A stretch of 64,000 nucleotides of DNA from Herbaspirillum sp. alder98 (GCF_020179755.1 NZ_JAIUCY010000003.1:62001-126000), one strand, 5' to 3'; shown: positions 28,888 to 36,989, numbered from the stretch's first letter. Program-made: numbers and translations. Notes: generated from the sequence alone by a model not told the origin.

Positions 28888-29684
28888 CCGCAACCGAACA
28901 GATTTCGGCGCCGCTGTCGGCCGCCTCCAATGGCGCGCACATCGATATCAATGGCGTCAGTCACTGGTTCAAGCTGCCGCAGGGCGTACTGCAGGTGCTG
29001 GACGACGTCTCGCTGACGGTCGAGCCGGGCGAGTTCGTGGCCCTGCTGGGCCCCAGCGGTTGCGGCAAGTCGACCTTGCTGCGGCTGGTCGCCGGACTTG
29101 AGCCGGCCACCGCCGGCAGCATCGCGCAGGACGCCAGGCCGATCGAGCGCCCCGACCCGTCGCGCATCGTCGTGTTCCAGGACCCGACACTCTATCCATG
29201 GCGCCGGGTGTGGGACAACGTCGCCCTGGGATTGCAGGCACGCGGCCTGCTCAAGACCCAGCGCAAGCGGGTCGATGATGCGCTGCAACTGGTGGGCCTG
29301 GAAGATTTCGCCAATGCATTCCCGCATCAGCTGTCGGGTGGCATGGCGCAACGCGTGGCACTGGCGCGGGCGCTGGTCAACGATCCGCAATTACTGATCC
29401 TCGACGAGCCGCTGGGCAAGCTCGATTCGCTCACCCGGCTGTCGATGCAAAGCGAACTGGTCGCGCTGTGGCAACGCCAGCGCTTCTCGGCGCTGCTGGT
29501 GACGCACGATGTCGAAGAGGCGCTGTTCCTGGCGCAACGGGTGATCATCTTCAGCCAGCGGCCGGCGCAGATCAAGGCCGAGATCAAGGTCGACCTGCCT
29601 TACCCGCGCCATCGTGGCGACCCACGCCTGGCCGAATTGCGGCATGAGGCATTGCGCCATCTCGGGCTGGATGAAAGTTGGTAA
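28881..29684 (+). CDS. ABC transporter ATP-binding protein, sulfonate/nitrate type
   Basis: A 267-residue ATPase of the SsuB/TauB type: Walker A GPSGCGKST, Q-loop VFQDPTLYPW, signature LSGGMAQRVALARAL, Walker B LLILDEPLGKLD and switch His in VTHDVEEA. AAAGGA lies upstream of the ATG at 28881. It completes the uptake system with the two preceding genes. Confidence 0.92.
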   Translation: MVTATEQISAPLSAASNGAHIDINGVSHWFKLPQGVLQVLDDVSLTVEPGEFVALLGPSGCGKSTLLRLVAGLEPATAGSIAQDARPIERPDPSRIVVFQDPTLYPWRRVWDNVALGLQARGLLKTQRKRVDDALQLVGLEDFANAFPHQLSGGMAQRVALARALVNDPQLLILDEPLGKLDSLTRLSMQSELVALWQRQRFSALLVTHDVEEALFLAQRVIIFSQRPAQIKAEIKVDLPYPRHRGDPRLAELRHEALRHLGLDESW

Positions 29685-30928
29685 GCCTGCAGGACCTGTT
29701 CGACTGGAACGCCTGCATCAACGTGCTGCTGAGCCTGATGCAGGCTGGTCAGCATGCGCTGCTGCATGTGTTGTCGGCGCTGGGATTGACGCGGGATGTC
29801 GACGGCCAGCCCGGTTGGCCCTTCGCCACCAGGCTCTCCGGCGAGGTCATGCTGATCGACCGTGGCGTGGCTCGCGCATTGCTGTTGGCACTGGCCGCCA
29901 GCGGCAGTGCGCTGGTGCTGGCCGTGCTGGGCCTGTTGGCCCGGCGCCGACTGCGCCTGGTGTCATGGGGCCTGGCGGCGGCACTGGCCTGGCTAGCGCC
30001 GTGGCCTGCACCATCGCTGCTGACCAATGCCGCTACCCCCACCAGTTTTCATGACTCCCCGACGCGTTTTGCCGATGCCTCGATCGTGCGTGGCGAACGT
30101 CTGTACGCGCAGCAATGCGTAAGCTGCCACGGCGCCAACGGTCGAGGCGACACCCCGCTGGGACTGTCACTGGCGACCGCCCCGCCCAACCTGGCCGGGC
30201 CGCTGCTATGGCGCCGCGCCGATGGCGACCTGCTCTGGACGGTGCGCAATGGCAAGGGCGCGATGCCGGCATTTGCGCAACTGAGCGCCAGCGACGCCTG
30301 GGCCCTGATCGACTACATGAAGGCCAATGCGGCAGGTATCAGTCTGCGTGAAACCGGCATCTGGCAACAGCCGGTGCGCTTGCCCGGCTTGCGTGTGGAT
30401 TGCAGCCACGCGTCGCAGCACGGCACCGATCAATGGCTGGGACAACGCGTGCGCGTGGTGCTGGCGCAAGCGGGTGCGGCCGCGCCCCTGGAGGACCCGC
30501 GGATGCAAAGCCTGCTGCTCGACCCGCAACACGTCGTGACCAATGCTGGCCAGCCAGGATTGCCGACGGTGGATTGCCGCAATACCGACCAGCAAGCCTG
30601 GCGCGCGCTGGAAATCATCACCGGCACGCCGGCGGCACAAATGGGAGGACTGCAGTTGATTGCCGACCGCGACGGCTGGCTGCGTGCGCGCAAGTCGGCC
30701 AGCGATAGCGCGGCGGGCTGGAGCGATGCCGATATGCTGTGCCGTTCACCGTTGGCGGCGCAGGACACGAATCAGGAAAAGGCGGGATTGCTGGCAGGGG
30801 CGGCGGCTGGCGTGAGCCAGGCGAGCGGAAAAGGGAATGGGGGTGTGGCTCAGCAGGGCCTGGAACGGCTCATCGCGGCCATGGATGCGGAACCGATCAG
30901 GTTCATCAAGGGCGGCTTCGTGCACTGA
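29678..30928 (+). CDS. membrane-anchored cytochrome c family protein
   Basis: A 416-residue protein with two or three N-terminal hydrophobic segments (about 10-37, 66-88 and 94-116) and a periplasmic class I cytochrome c domain. The haem-binding site is CVSCH at 147-151 and the axial Met lies in GKGAMPAF (M196). The C-terminal 190 residues match no family I recognise and contain several further cysteines. It starts at a TTG whose bases overlap the ATPase stop (TTGGTAA), the same arrangement as the preceding junction. An electron-transfer partner for an oxidising enzyme of the imported compound is plausible but unproven. Confidence 0.75.
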   Translation: MVSLQDLFDWNACINVLLSLMQAGQHALLHVLSALGLTRDVDGQPGWPFATRLSGEVMLIDRGVARALLLALAASGSALVLAVLGLLARRRLRLVSWGLAAALAWLAPWPAPSLLTNAATPTSFHDSPTRFADASIVRGERLYAQQCVSCHGANGRGDTPLGLSLATAPPNLAGPLLWRRADGDLLWTVRNGKGAMPAFAQLSASDAWALIDYMKANAAGISLRETGIWQQPVRLPGLRVDCSHASQHGTDQWLGQRVRVVLAQAGAAAPLEDPRMQSLLLDPQHVVTNAGQPGLPTVDCRNTDQQAWRALEIITGTPAAQMGGLQLIADRDGWLRARKSASDSAAGWSDADMLCRSPLAAQDTNQEKAGLLAGAAAGVSQASGKGNGGVAQQGLERLIAAMDAEPIRFIKGGFVH

Positions 30929-31443
30929 GCTGGCGACGCCAGGCGGTCACTGCGACGACGACCCGGGTGTTGCGACGAAGCCGATGGCATGCGTTCGTTA
31001 CGATCATTGCGATCGTTGCGGCCGTTCGAGCCCGAACCCACGCACCAGCGATGATAGAACTCGGCGATGGTGCGCACATACAACTCTGCATCGACCGGCT
31101 TGGGCCGGTATTCGGTCGCGCCCGCAGCAAAGGCGGCCTCGCTGCCCTCCATGTCATACGACGGAAACACCACCACCGGAACTTCGGCAAAACGGGCATC
31201 TGCGCGCAGGTCGCGCAGTACGTCGAGGCCATCGGTATAGTCGAGATCGGATTCCAGCAGCACCAGTGCCGGCGCTGGCTCGTCACTGGCGCGACGGCGC
31301 TGCTGCAGCATGCAACGTGCCGCCGCGGCAGCATCTGCGTAGACCTTGAAGGTGCAGCGCAGATTGGACTTCCAGAGCGCAAAGCGCACCATTTCGGCCG
31401 CTTCCGGGCTGGAGTCGATCATCACTATGGTAGGCAGGTTCAT
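30850..31443 (-). CDS. atypical response-regulator receiver protein
   Basis: A receiver (REC) domain occupies residues 1-130 of a 197-residue protein. Asp10 of the acidic pocket, Ser95 and Lys115 (RPKPVD) are in place. The phosphorylation position, seven residues before the conserved Asp-Gly, is Glu64 (VLLESDLDYTDG) instead of Asp. The protein may therefore be phosphorylation-independent or fixed in an active-like state. A low-complexity NDR-rich linker and a tail without a recognisable output domain follow. The last 79 bp overlap the convergent cytochrome gene. I chose the ATG at 31443 since the receiver begins there and AGGA lies upstream. Confidence 0.75.
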   Translation of the reverse strand: MNLPTIVMIDSSPEAAEMVRFALWKSNLRCTFKVYADAAAAARCMLQQRRRASDEPAPALVLLESDLDYTDGLDVLRDLRADARFAEVPVVVFPSYDMEGSEAAFAAGATEYRPKPVDAELYVRTIAEFYHRWCVGSGSNGRNDRNDRNERMPSASSQHPGRRRSDRLASPAQCTKPPLMNLIGSASMAAMSRSRPC

Positions 31444-31799
31444 CACTTGCATCATCCTGTAAAACATTTCCTGGACACTTGCGGCTTGCACCGATAGAGA
31501 CGTTTTACAGGACACCGGGCCGGCGCAATATCGGGCATTTCCTGAACGGTTCTGTCAGGAAACTCCCTTTTATCCATGCCACTAACACCACTCAATCAAA
31601 AAAGTTATTCCAGAAGCAACATAATGCCGCTCGCTGACCATGACTTGCCCCGCATTGAACGCTGTTTGAGCTTCGTCTGATTTTCAACACGCCAGAAAAC
31701 GTTTAGTCTTTAAATATTCCTCCTGTTAACGGTGCCAGCCGCGACGACAGTACGGCCGCATCGGGCAGGATGTGCCATTGGCCCCTTTTTGAGGACCCC
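31444..31799. promoter_or_regulatory. divergent region with two inverted repeats
   Basis: This 356-bp region separates the receiver gene from the divergent diguanylate cyclase gene and contains no credible gene. A perfect 11-bp inverted repeat, TCCTGTAAAAC (31455-31465) and GTTTTACAGGA (31502-31512), would fold in the receiver mRNA leader and bury its AGGA ribosome site. A second one, TTTCCTGA/TCAGGAAA (31538-31562), could be an operator. The stretch 31590-31730 is AT-rich and probably holds the cyclase promoter. Confidence 0.5.
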
Positions 31800-33653
31800 A
31801 TGCCCATCCCGTATCCGGTTGAAGAAAAAAAACGCCTGGCCGTACTGCATTCCCTGGGGCTGCTCGACAGCGGTCCCGATCCTGCCTTTGATCGCGTCAC
31901 GCGACTGGCCAGCAGGTTGCTCGATGTGCCGATCTCGCTGATATCGCTGCTCGATGCCGAGCGTCAATGGTTCAAGTCGAAGGTCGGTCTGGAGGTCGAG
32001 CAGACGCCACGCAGCCAGGCCTTCTGCGCCTACACCATCATGGAAGAGTCGAGCCTGGTGGTGTCGGATGCAACCGACGACGAACGTTTCCGCGACAACC
32101 CGCTGGTGCTGTCCGAACCCAGCATCCGCTTCTACGCCGGCGTGCCCATCCGCAGCAACGAGGGGCTGCCGATCGGCACCCTGTGCGTCATCGACTCCAA
32201 GCCCAAGACCCTCAAGCCGGAAGAACTGGAACTGCTGCAGGACCTGGCCTCGATCGTCACCAAAGAGATCCAGCTGCTCGAAGGCTTGCTCGATACGCAT
32301 GACCAGTTGGCGCTGAGCGACGCCCGCCTGGCCGACCACGAACACCAATTCCGGTCGGTGTTCGAACTGGCCCGGGTCGGCATCGCGCTGATCGGAACCG
32401 ACGGCAGCTGGCTCACGGTCAACAAGGCCCTGTGCCGCATCGTCGGCTACAGCGCCACCGAACTGATGGCCCTGACCTTCCAGGACATCACGCATCCGGA
32501 CGACCTGGATGCCGACCTTCATCTGCTGGAGCAACTGATCAAGGGCGAGATCGGGCAATACCATCTGGAGAAGCGCTATCTGCGGCGCGACCGCAGCGAA
32601 GTGTGGATCGACCTGGGCGTGACCAAGAAGCTCAAGCCGGATGGCACGCTGGACTATTTCATCTCGGTGGTGCAGGACATCCATGCGGAGAAGCAGGCCC
32701 GGCTCGAACTGGCAGCGTTGCACCGCGACCTGGAACAGAAGGTGGTCTTGCGCACCGATGAATTGCGCAAGCGCGAAAGCGAACTCACGGCCGTGCTCGA
32801 GAACGCCAGCGACGCGTATATACGCCTCGACAATCAAGGCCTGGTCACGGCCTGGAACCGTGAAGCCGAACACATCTTCGGCTGGCTGGCGACCGAGGCC
32901 CTGGGGCGCACGCCACAGGAATTGATCGTGCCGCATGACGCCGCTGCCTCGGCCAGCCAGCAATGGGGGCGCTACCTGGAAGAAGGCATGCATTCGCTGC
33001 TGGTGCGCCGTCAGGACCTGCAGGCGATGCACAAGGACGGCGGCGTGTTTCCGGTGGAGGCGCGCATGCGTACGCTGGCCGTCAACGGCCAGCGCATCGG
33101 CATCATGTTCCTGCATGACATTTCAGAGCGCAAGCAGAGCGAAGCGCAGCGCGAGCACGAGATCAGGCACGATACCTTGACCGGCCTGATGAACCGGCGT
33201 GCGCTTAACGACATGCTGCCGCTGGCGCAGGAGCGCGCGCACCGCAATCGCGCCACGCTGCATGTGCTGTTCATCGATCTCGACGGTTTCAAGCGCATCA
33301 ATGACGAGCATGGCCATGAAGCCGGCGACCTGATGCTGCAGGCCGTGGCCACCCGTCTCAGGGATAACATCCGCCAGACCGACAGCGCGTTTCGCCTGGC
33401 CGGCGATGAATTCGTGGTGCTGCTGGAAGGCCCGAACAATACGGTGCAAAATGCCGCAGACCACGCCCGCGCGCTGATCGAGGCCATCTCCCAGCCGCTA
33501 CCTGACAGCGACGGCGCCATGCGCGTAGGCGCCAGCATCGGCATGGCGGTGCAGGAGATAGACCGCATCGTCAGCGCCGAGCAGTTGATGCGAGAAGCCG
33601 ACGCCTGCATGTACGAGGCCAAGAGCCGCGGCAAGGGCACGGTCTGCTTTTAG
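31800..33653 (+). CDS. diguanylate cyclase with GAF and PAS sensors
   Basis: A cytoplasmic signalling protein of 617 residues. The order is a GAF domain (about 1-165), a PAS domain with PAC (about 180-305), a short coiled coil, a second PAS (about 330-445), and a C-terminal GGDEF domain (about 455-617). The active-site loop reads RLAGDEF, an accepted AGDEF variant, and the metal-binding IDLDGFKRIND segment is intact, so c-di-GMP synthesis is expected. No EAL domain and no membrane helix are present. GAGGA precedes the ATG at 31800. It is divergent from the atypical receiver gene, which may be functionally linked. Confidence 0.92.
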   Translation: MPIPYPVEEKKRLAVLHSLGLLDSGPDPAFDRVTRLASRLLDVPISLISLLDAERQWFKSKVGLEVEQTPRSQAFCAYTIMEESSLVVSDATDDERFRDNPLVLSEPSIRFYAGVPIRSNEGLPIGTLCVIDSKPKTLKPEELELLQDLASIVTKEIQLLEGLLDTHDQLALSDARLADHEHQFRSVFELARVGIALIGTDGSWLTVNKALCRIVGYSATELMALTFQDITHPDDLDADLHLLEQLIKGEIGQYHLEKRYLRRDRSEVWIDLGVTKKLKPDGTLDYFISVVQDIHAEKQARLELAALHRDLEQKVVLRTDELRKRESELTAVLENASDAYIRLDNQGLVTAWNREAEHIFGWLATEALGRTPQELIVPHDAAASASQQWGRYLEEGMHSLLVRRQDLQAMHKDGGVFPVEARMRTLAVNGQRIGIMFLHDISERKQSEAQREHEIRHDTLTGLMNRRALNDMLPLAQERAHRNRATLHVLFIDLDGFKRINDEHGHEAGDLMLQAVATRLRDNIRQTDSAFRLAGDEFVVLLEGPNNTVQNAADHARALIEAISQPLPDSDGAMRVGASIGMAVQEIDRIVSAEQLMREADACMYEAKSRGKGTVCF

Positions 33654-33745
33654 GGATTGGTGCGCTGCTGGTTTTGTTATACATGCGCGCGTGAAGTTGA
33701 GAGGGATTGCGGGCTGGACTCAGGCCCGCCACAACCATGCGCTGT

Positions 33746-34072
33746 TCAACGATATCGGGCCAGCGCTTCGGCCGCCCAGGCATTCAGGCTGAGCCCACGC
33801 GCCTGGGCCATGGTGGCAGCGTAGGCATGCACTTCGGGGGCGACCCGCAGCATGAATTTTCCCGAATATGGTTTTTGCGGTGCCCGGCCGACCTTGATGC
33901 AGGTGGCGAGATAATCCTCCACCGCCTCTTCGAAAGCGGCTTTGAGCGAGCTCACCGAATCGCCGTGAAAACCGACGACGTCGCGAATACCGGCGATGTG
34001 ACCGATAAAACTCTCATCTTCTTCGCTGTACTCGATACGGGCGGCGTATCCCTTGTAAGTCATCGTTCCCAT
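33746..34072 (-). CDS. hicB: HicB family antitoxin
   Basis: The 108-residue partner of HicA. The N-terminal half is the degenerate RNase-H-like HicB fold (MTYKGYAARIEYSEEDESFIGHIAGI). The C-terminal half is a ribbon-helix-helix DNA-binding domain (SGKFMLRVAPEVHAYAATMAQARGLSLNAWAAEAL). It neutralises HicA and should autoregulate the pair. The ATG at 34072 is preceded by GGAG, which overlaps the 3' end of hicA; a second ATG lies three codons in. Confidence 0.92.
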   Translation of the reverse strand: MGTMTYKGYAARIEYSEEDESFIGHIAGIRDVVGFHGDSVSSLKAAFEEAVEDYLATCIKVGRAPQKPYSGKFMLRVAPEVHAYAATMAQARGLSLNAWAAEALARYR

Positions 34073-34076
34073 ATTT

Positions 34077-34340
34077 TTACTCCATCCCCGGTGCGATACC
34101 GATATTGTGCAAAAAGGCCCTTGCGTCACGCACTTGGTAGGGTTTCGCTTCCTTGCGTGGATGCGGGCGATGAAAGGTGGCAATCTCTCCCCGCATCATG
34201 AAACGCACCCGCGAACCCGCCCCTTCTACGATCTCTGCACCAAGCGCGGCAAAGAGAGATTCAATCTTTCGCCACTCGATAGAGGATTGAATCGGATCAG
34301 AAAAAATCGCAGTGAGGGTTCTTTGATGGGTACTTTTCAT
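34077..34340 (-). CDS. hicA: HicA family mRNA interferase toxin
   Basis: An 87-residue HicA toxin with a dsRBD-like fold; the motif GSRVRFMMRGEIATFHRPHPRKEAKPYQV-type region (about 42-70) includes the conserved catalytic His of the family, seen here as FHRPHP. The C-terminus LHNIGI is also typical. It is slightly longer at the N-terminus than many HicA proteins. It is upstream of hicB with four bases between stop and start, the toxin-first order usual for hicAB. It looks intact. Confidence 0.92.
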   Translation of the reverse strand: MKSTHQRTLTAIFSDPIQSSIEWRKIESLFAALGAEIVEGAGSRVRFMMRGEIATFHRPHPRKEAKPYQVRDARAFLHNIGIAPGME

Positions 34341-34352
34341 CCCATCAATGGT

Positions 34353-34371
34353 ATCAATTTATGATATCACG
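34353..34371 (-). promoter_or_regulatory. possible hicAB operator
   Basis: A GTATCA/TGATAT imperfect inverted repeat, with the perfect 8-bp palindrome TGATATCA at 34364-34371, lies 13-31 bp upstream of the hicA start. This is where the ribbon-helix-helix domain of HicB would be expected to bind. Confidence 0.3.
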
Positions 34372-34439
34372 ATTGATGCAGCCAAGAGATGCGTCTGATT
34401 TCTCGACGGACTTCGACGCAGCTCTTGCCACCCCCTCCG

Positions 34440-35195
34440 TCAAGCGCGCACGACACTCACGCCCAACGTCTCCAGGCGGGAACAGAACGCCCCTGGCGCA
34501 TCCGGTTCGACGACGATGGTGCGCGCCAGCGTGATATCACCAATCGCGTAGGCGGACGCTGCGTTGAGCTTTTCCATCGACGCCAGCACCACCGTTTCTG
34601 CCGCGCGGGCGGCCAGCGCACGTTTCACGTAGGCCTCTTCAAGATCGCCAGTGCTGAGTCCTGCCGTCAGGTGCACGCCGGTGACGCCCATGAAGTAGAG
34701 ATCGGCATTGATATGCGACATCGCCTCGATGGCGGCGGCGCCGACATTGACGATCGAATGCTTGTAGAGCTTGCCACCGATCATGACCACATCGATCTGC
34801 GGATGATCGACCAGCGCCACTGCCACGGTGGGGCTGTGGGTCACGACCGTGGCCGCCAGGGTATGCGGAATGTGGCGCACCAGCTCGGCCGAGGTAGTGC
34901 CGCCGTCGATGAAGACAATCTGCCCCGCTTCGATCATCGCCGCGGCAGCGCGCCCGATCTGCTGCTTGCCCGACGATTCCAGGCCCCGCCGCTGGGCGAA
35001 CGGCGCCACCGCCGATGAAGCCGGCAACGCGCCGCCATGTACGCGCTGCAGCAAGCCCTCTGCGGCGAGTTCGCGCAGGTCGCGTCGAATCGTGTCTTCC
35101 GACACCCCGAATGCCTGCGCCAGATCTCCAGCCAATACTTGTCCGGTACTGGCCAGTATCTCCAGGGTCTTTTTCTTGCGTTGTGACGTCAACAT
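34440..35195 (-). CDS. DeoR family transcriptional regulator
   Basis: A 251-residue sugar-metabolism-type repressor. The N-terminal DeoR helix-turn-helix is at about 1-57 (MLTSQRKKKTLEILASTGQ, VSEDTIRRDLRELAAEG). The C-terminal DeoRC sensor domain has the phosphosugar-binding segment IDGGTTSAEL. The effector is unknown. It is divergent from a Nudix hydrolase gene across an 88-bp gap containing phased TGCACG repeats, so it probably controls itself and perhaps that gene. Confidence 0.92.
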   Translation of the reverse strand: MLTSQRKKKTLEILASTGQVLAGDLAQAFGVSEDTIRRDLRELAAEGLLQRVHGGALPASSAVAPFAQRRGLESSGKQQIGRAAAAMIEAGQIVFIDGGTTSAELVRHIPHTLAATVVTHSPTVAVALVDHPQIDVVMIGGKLYKHSIVNVGAAAIEAMSHINADLYFMGVTGVHLTAGLSTGDLEEAYVKRALAARAAETVVLASMEKLNAASAYAIGDITLARTIVVEPDAPGAFCSRLETLGVSVVRA

Positions 35196-35200
35196 ATGTT

Positions 35201-35236
35201 TGCACGTTTATTCTTGGTATTGCACGAATATGCACG
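35201..35236. promoter_or_regulatory. three phased TGCACG repeats, probable DeoR-family operator
   Basis: TGCACG occurs at 35201, 35221 and 35231, spaced 20 and 10 bp, all in one orientation and each preceded by an AT-rich half (GTT, TAT, ATA). Spacing by whole helical turns places the copies on one DNA face. They lie 6-41 bp upstream of the deoR-type start and in the promoter region of the Nudix gene. Confidence 0.5.
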
Positions 35237-35283
35237 ATATCATAAAGCGGGCTTAAAAACAGATTTACAACCAGGAGAACCGC

Positions 35284-35880
35284 ATGACGCCAACACAAGA
35301 CCGGGTGCGCATCATCGACACGGTGACGCTTTCCGACGACTGGTATGTGCTGAAGAAGACCACGTTCGATTATCTTCGCCGGGATGGGACCTGGCAGCGG
35401 CAAAGCCGCGAGACCTATGATCGTGGCAATGGCGCCACGATATTGTTAGTAGACCGGTCGCGCAGGACCGTGATCCTGACGCGCCAGTTCAGGCTGCCTG
35501 TATTCGTGAACGGGCACGATGGCATGCTGATCGAGGCCGCTGCCGGCCTGCTCGACCAGGCGTCGCCGGAAGAGCGCATCCGCGCCGAAGCGGAGGAAGA
35601 AACCGGCTACCGCGTCGACGCGGTCCGCAAGGTATTCGAGGCTTACATGAGCCCGGGCTCAGTGACCGAAAAGCTTTATTTCTTCACCGGCGAATATGAC
35701 GCGACAACCCGTATCAATGACGGCGGTGGCGTGAAGGCCGAGGGCGAAGATCTCGAAGTGCTGGAGATGACGCTCGATGACGCCCTCGATGCAGTCGAGC
35801 GTGGGGAGATCGTCGACGGCAAGACCATCATGCTGTTGCAGCACGTCGCGCTGCGCGAACTGGCAGCGGTGCGTGGATGA
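35284..35880 (+). CDS. Nudix hydrolase, NudK-like (GDP-mannose pyrophosphatase type)
   Basis: A 198-residue ADP-ribose/GDP-mannose pyrophosphatase-type Nudix protein. The catalytic helix is GLLDQASPEERIRAEAEEE followed by TGY, and downstream MSPGSVTEKLYFF matches the NudK group. Family members hydrolyse GDP-mannose or ADP-ribose to the monophosphates. AGGAG precedes the ATG. The neighbouring DeoR-type regulator suggests a link to sugar-nucleotide or sugar-phosphate turnover. Confidence 0.85.
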   Translation: MTPTQDRVRIIDTVTLSDDWYVLKKTTFDYLRRDGTWQRQSRETYDRGNGATILLVDRSRRTVILTRQFRLPVFVNGHDGMLIEAAAGLLDQASPEERIRAEAEEETGYRVDAVRKVFEAYMSPGSVTEKLYFFTGEYDATTRINDGGGVKAEGEDLEVLEMTLDDALDAVERGEIVDGKTIMLLQHVALRELAAVRG

Positions 35881-35933
35881 CCGCTGTCTCGGTCCTCAGC
35901 GCTACGGGATCGCGGTCGCGGTACGCCGCCACC

Positions 35934-36989
35934 TCATTGATATGACATGGTGACCAGTGCGGAAGCATCGGCTTTTCCCGGCACCACTTCAGTCACTACA
36001 GCAGGCTTGAAATACCGCGCCTTCAGCGCAATCATGAAACGACCGCCGGTCGACTGAATGGAGCTATAGCCAGTGACGTCATGCATTTGCGAGAACGCCA
36101 GTATGGTTTCGTTACCGTCGTCATGCCCTATCTGGATTCCCACGCCAGTGGCGGAATCGCTGGCTCCGGTCACCGCCATCACATGGTTCGACCGGTCCAG
36201 CATGGGATTGAGATGATCCAGCTTGAAGCGAATACGATTCAGGTCGGGCGGACAATTTTCCACCGGGATCGAGAAATTCTTCCATGGCGCCGCCCTGGCT
36301 CCCGGCCCTGTCAGGGCGCCTGTAGCCACATTGCCCATGGCCACCCTGACATTCGGAATGGAACATGTCAGCGCATTGACCGTGACTGCGGCAGAAGCGC
36401 TGATCGTGTCGTTGTTTTCAAACTGACGGTTTTTATACGGGTAATGGCCCAGAAGAACCCAGTCCATCGTCCCGATATTGCCCGCATAGCTGGCAAACCC
36501 CGTCTGCAAGCTTCCCGAGGTCTTCACCAGCGCGGTGCTGATAGAAAAATCGAACGTCTCGGAACTGTCACGCACCCGCTGCAATACGAGATCGAAAAAA
36601 CGCCCGTTGACCTCCGTCGCACTGTTCGTACAAATTGCCGATGAACCAGTCCCCCCGGGCGGCACGCGGGTGCCAGCGAAGCTGAAGCCCACATTGGGAA
36701 TTGAATTGGTACTCAGGAAGTTGGGATCGCCATGGGCCGGACAATTGTCGACATTGGGCCGGAACTTGACAGCGATCATACGACCGACCGGCAAGTTGCG
36801 ACAGGACATCCGGTACGAGATAGTGCGTCGTGCAATCTCCACTCCACTCACAGCGTCGCGTGGCAACGTCACTGCCTGAGCGCCGAAAGCAAGTGAACCG
36901 GCGGGCGTCAGGGAGCATCTCGGAATGTCTCTCGCACTAGCCACACCAACGGTGAGCATAAGCATGAAAAAAAGAGTGAGGCCCCGCAT
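35934..36989 (-). CDS. orphan fimbrial adhesin/minor pilin-like protein
   Basis: A secreted protein of 351 residues with a signal peptide (MRGLTLFFMLMLTVGVASA). An N-terminal domain rich in cysteines (about 20-210) is followed by a pilin-like domain (about 215-351, VNALTCSIPNVRVAMGNV, then VENCPPDLNRIRFKLDHL, ending VPGKADASALVTMSYQ) that resembles the chaperone-usher Fimbrial family. A tip adhesin is the likely type. No chaperone, usher or major pilin gene is in the window. GGAGG lies seven bases before the ATG at 36989. Confidence 0.7.
   Translation of the reverse strand: MRGLTLFFMLMLTVGVASARDIPRCSLTPAGSLAFGAQAVTLPRDAVSGVEIARRTISYRMSCRNLPVGRMIAVKFRPNVDNCPAHGDPNFLSTNSIPNVGFSFAGTRVPPGGTGSSAICTNSATEVNGRFFDLVLQRVRDSSETFDFSISTALVKTSGSLQTGFASYAGNIGTMDWVLLGHYPYKNRQFENNDTISASAAVTVNALTCSIPNVRVAMGNVATGALTGPGARAAPWKNFSIPVENCPPDLNRIRFKLDHLNPMLDRSNHVMAVTGASDSATGVGIQIGHDDGNETILAFSQMHDVTGYSSIQSTGGRFMIALKARYFKPAVVTEVVPGKADASALVTMSYQ

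Noticed and set aside
30990-31030. Short degenerate 9-bp repeats
   Set aside because: They encode the NDR-rich linker of the receiver protein; too short and degenerate for CRISPR or a minisatellite call.
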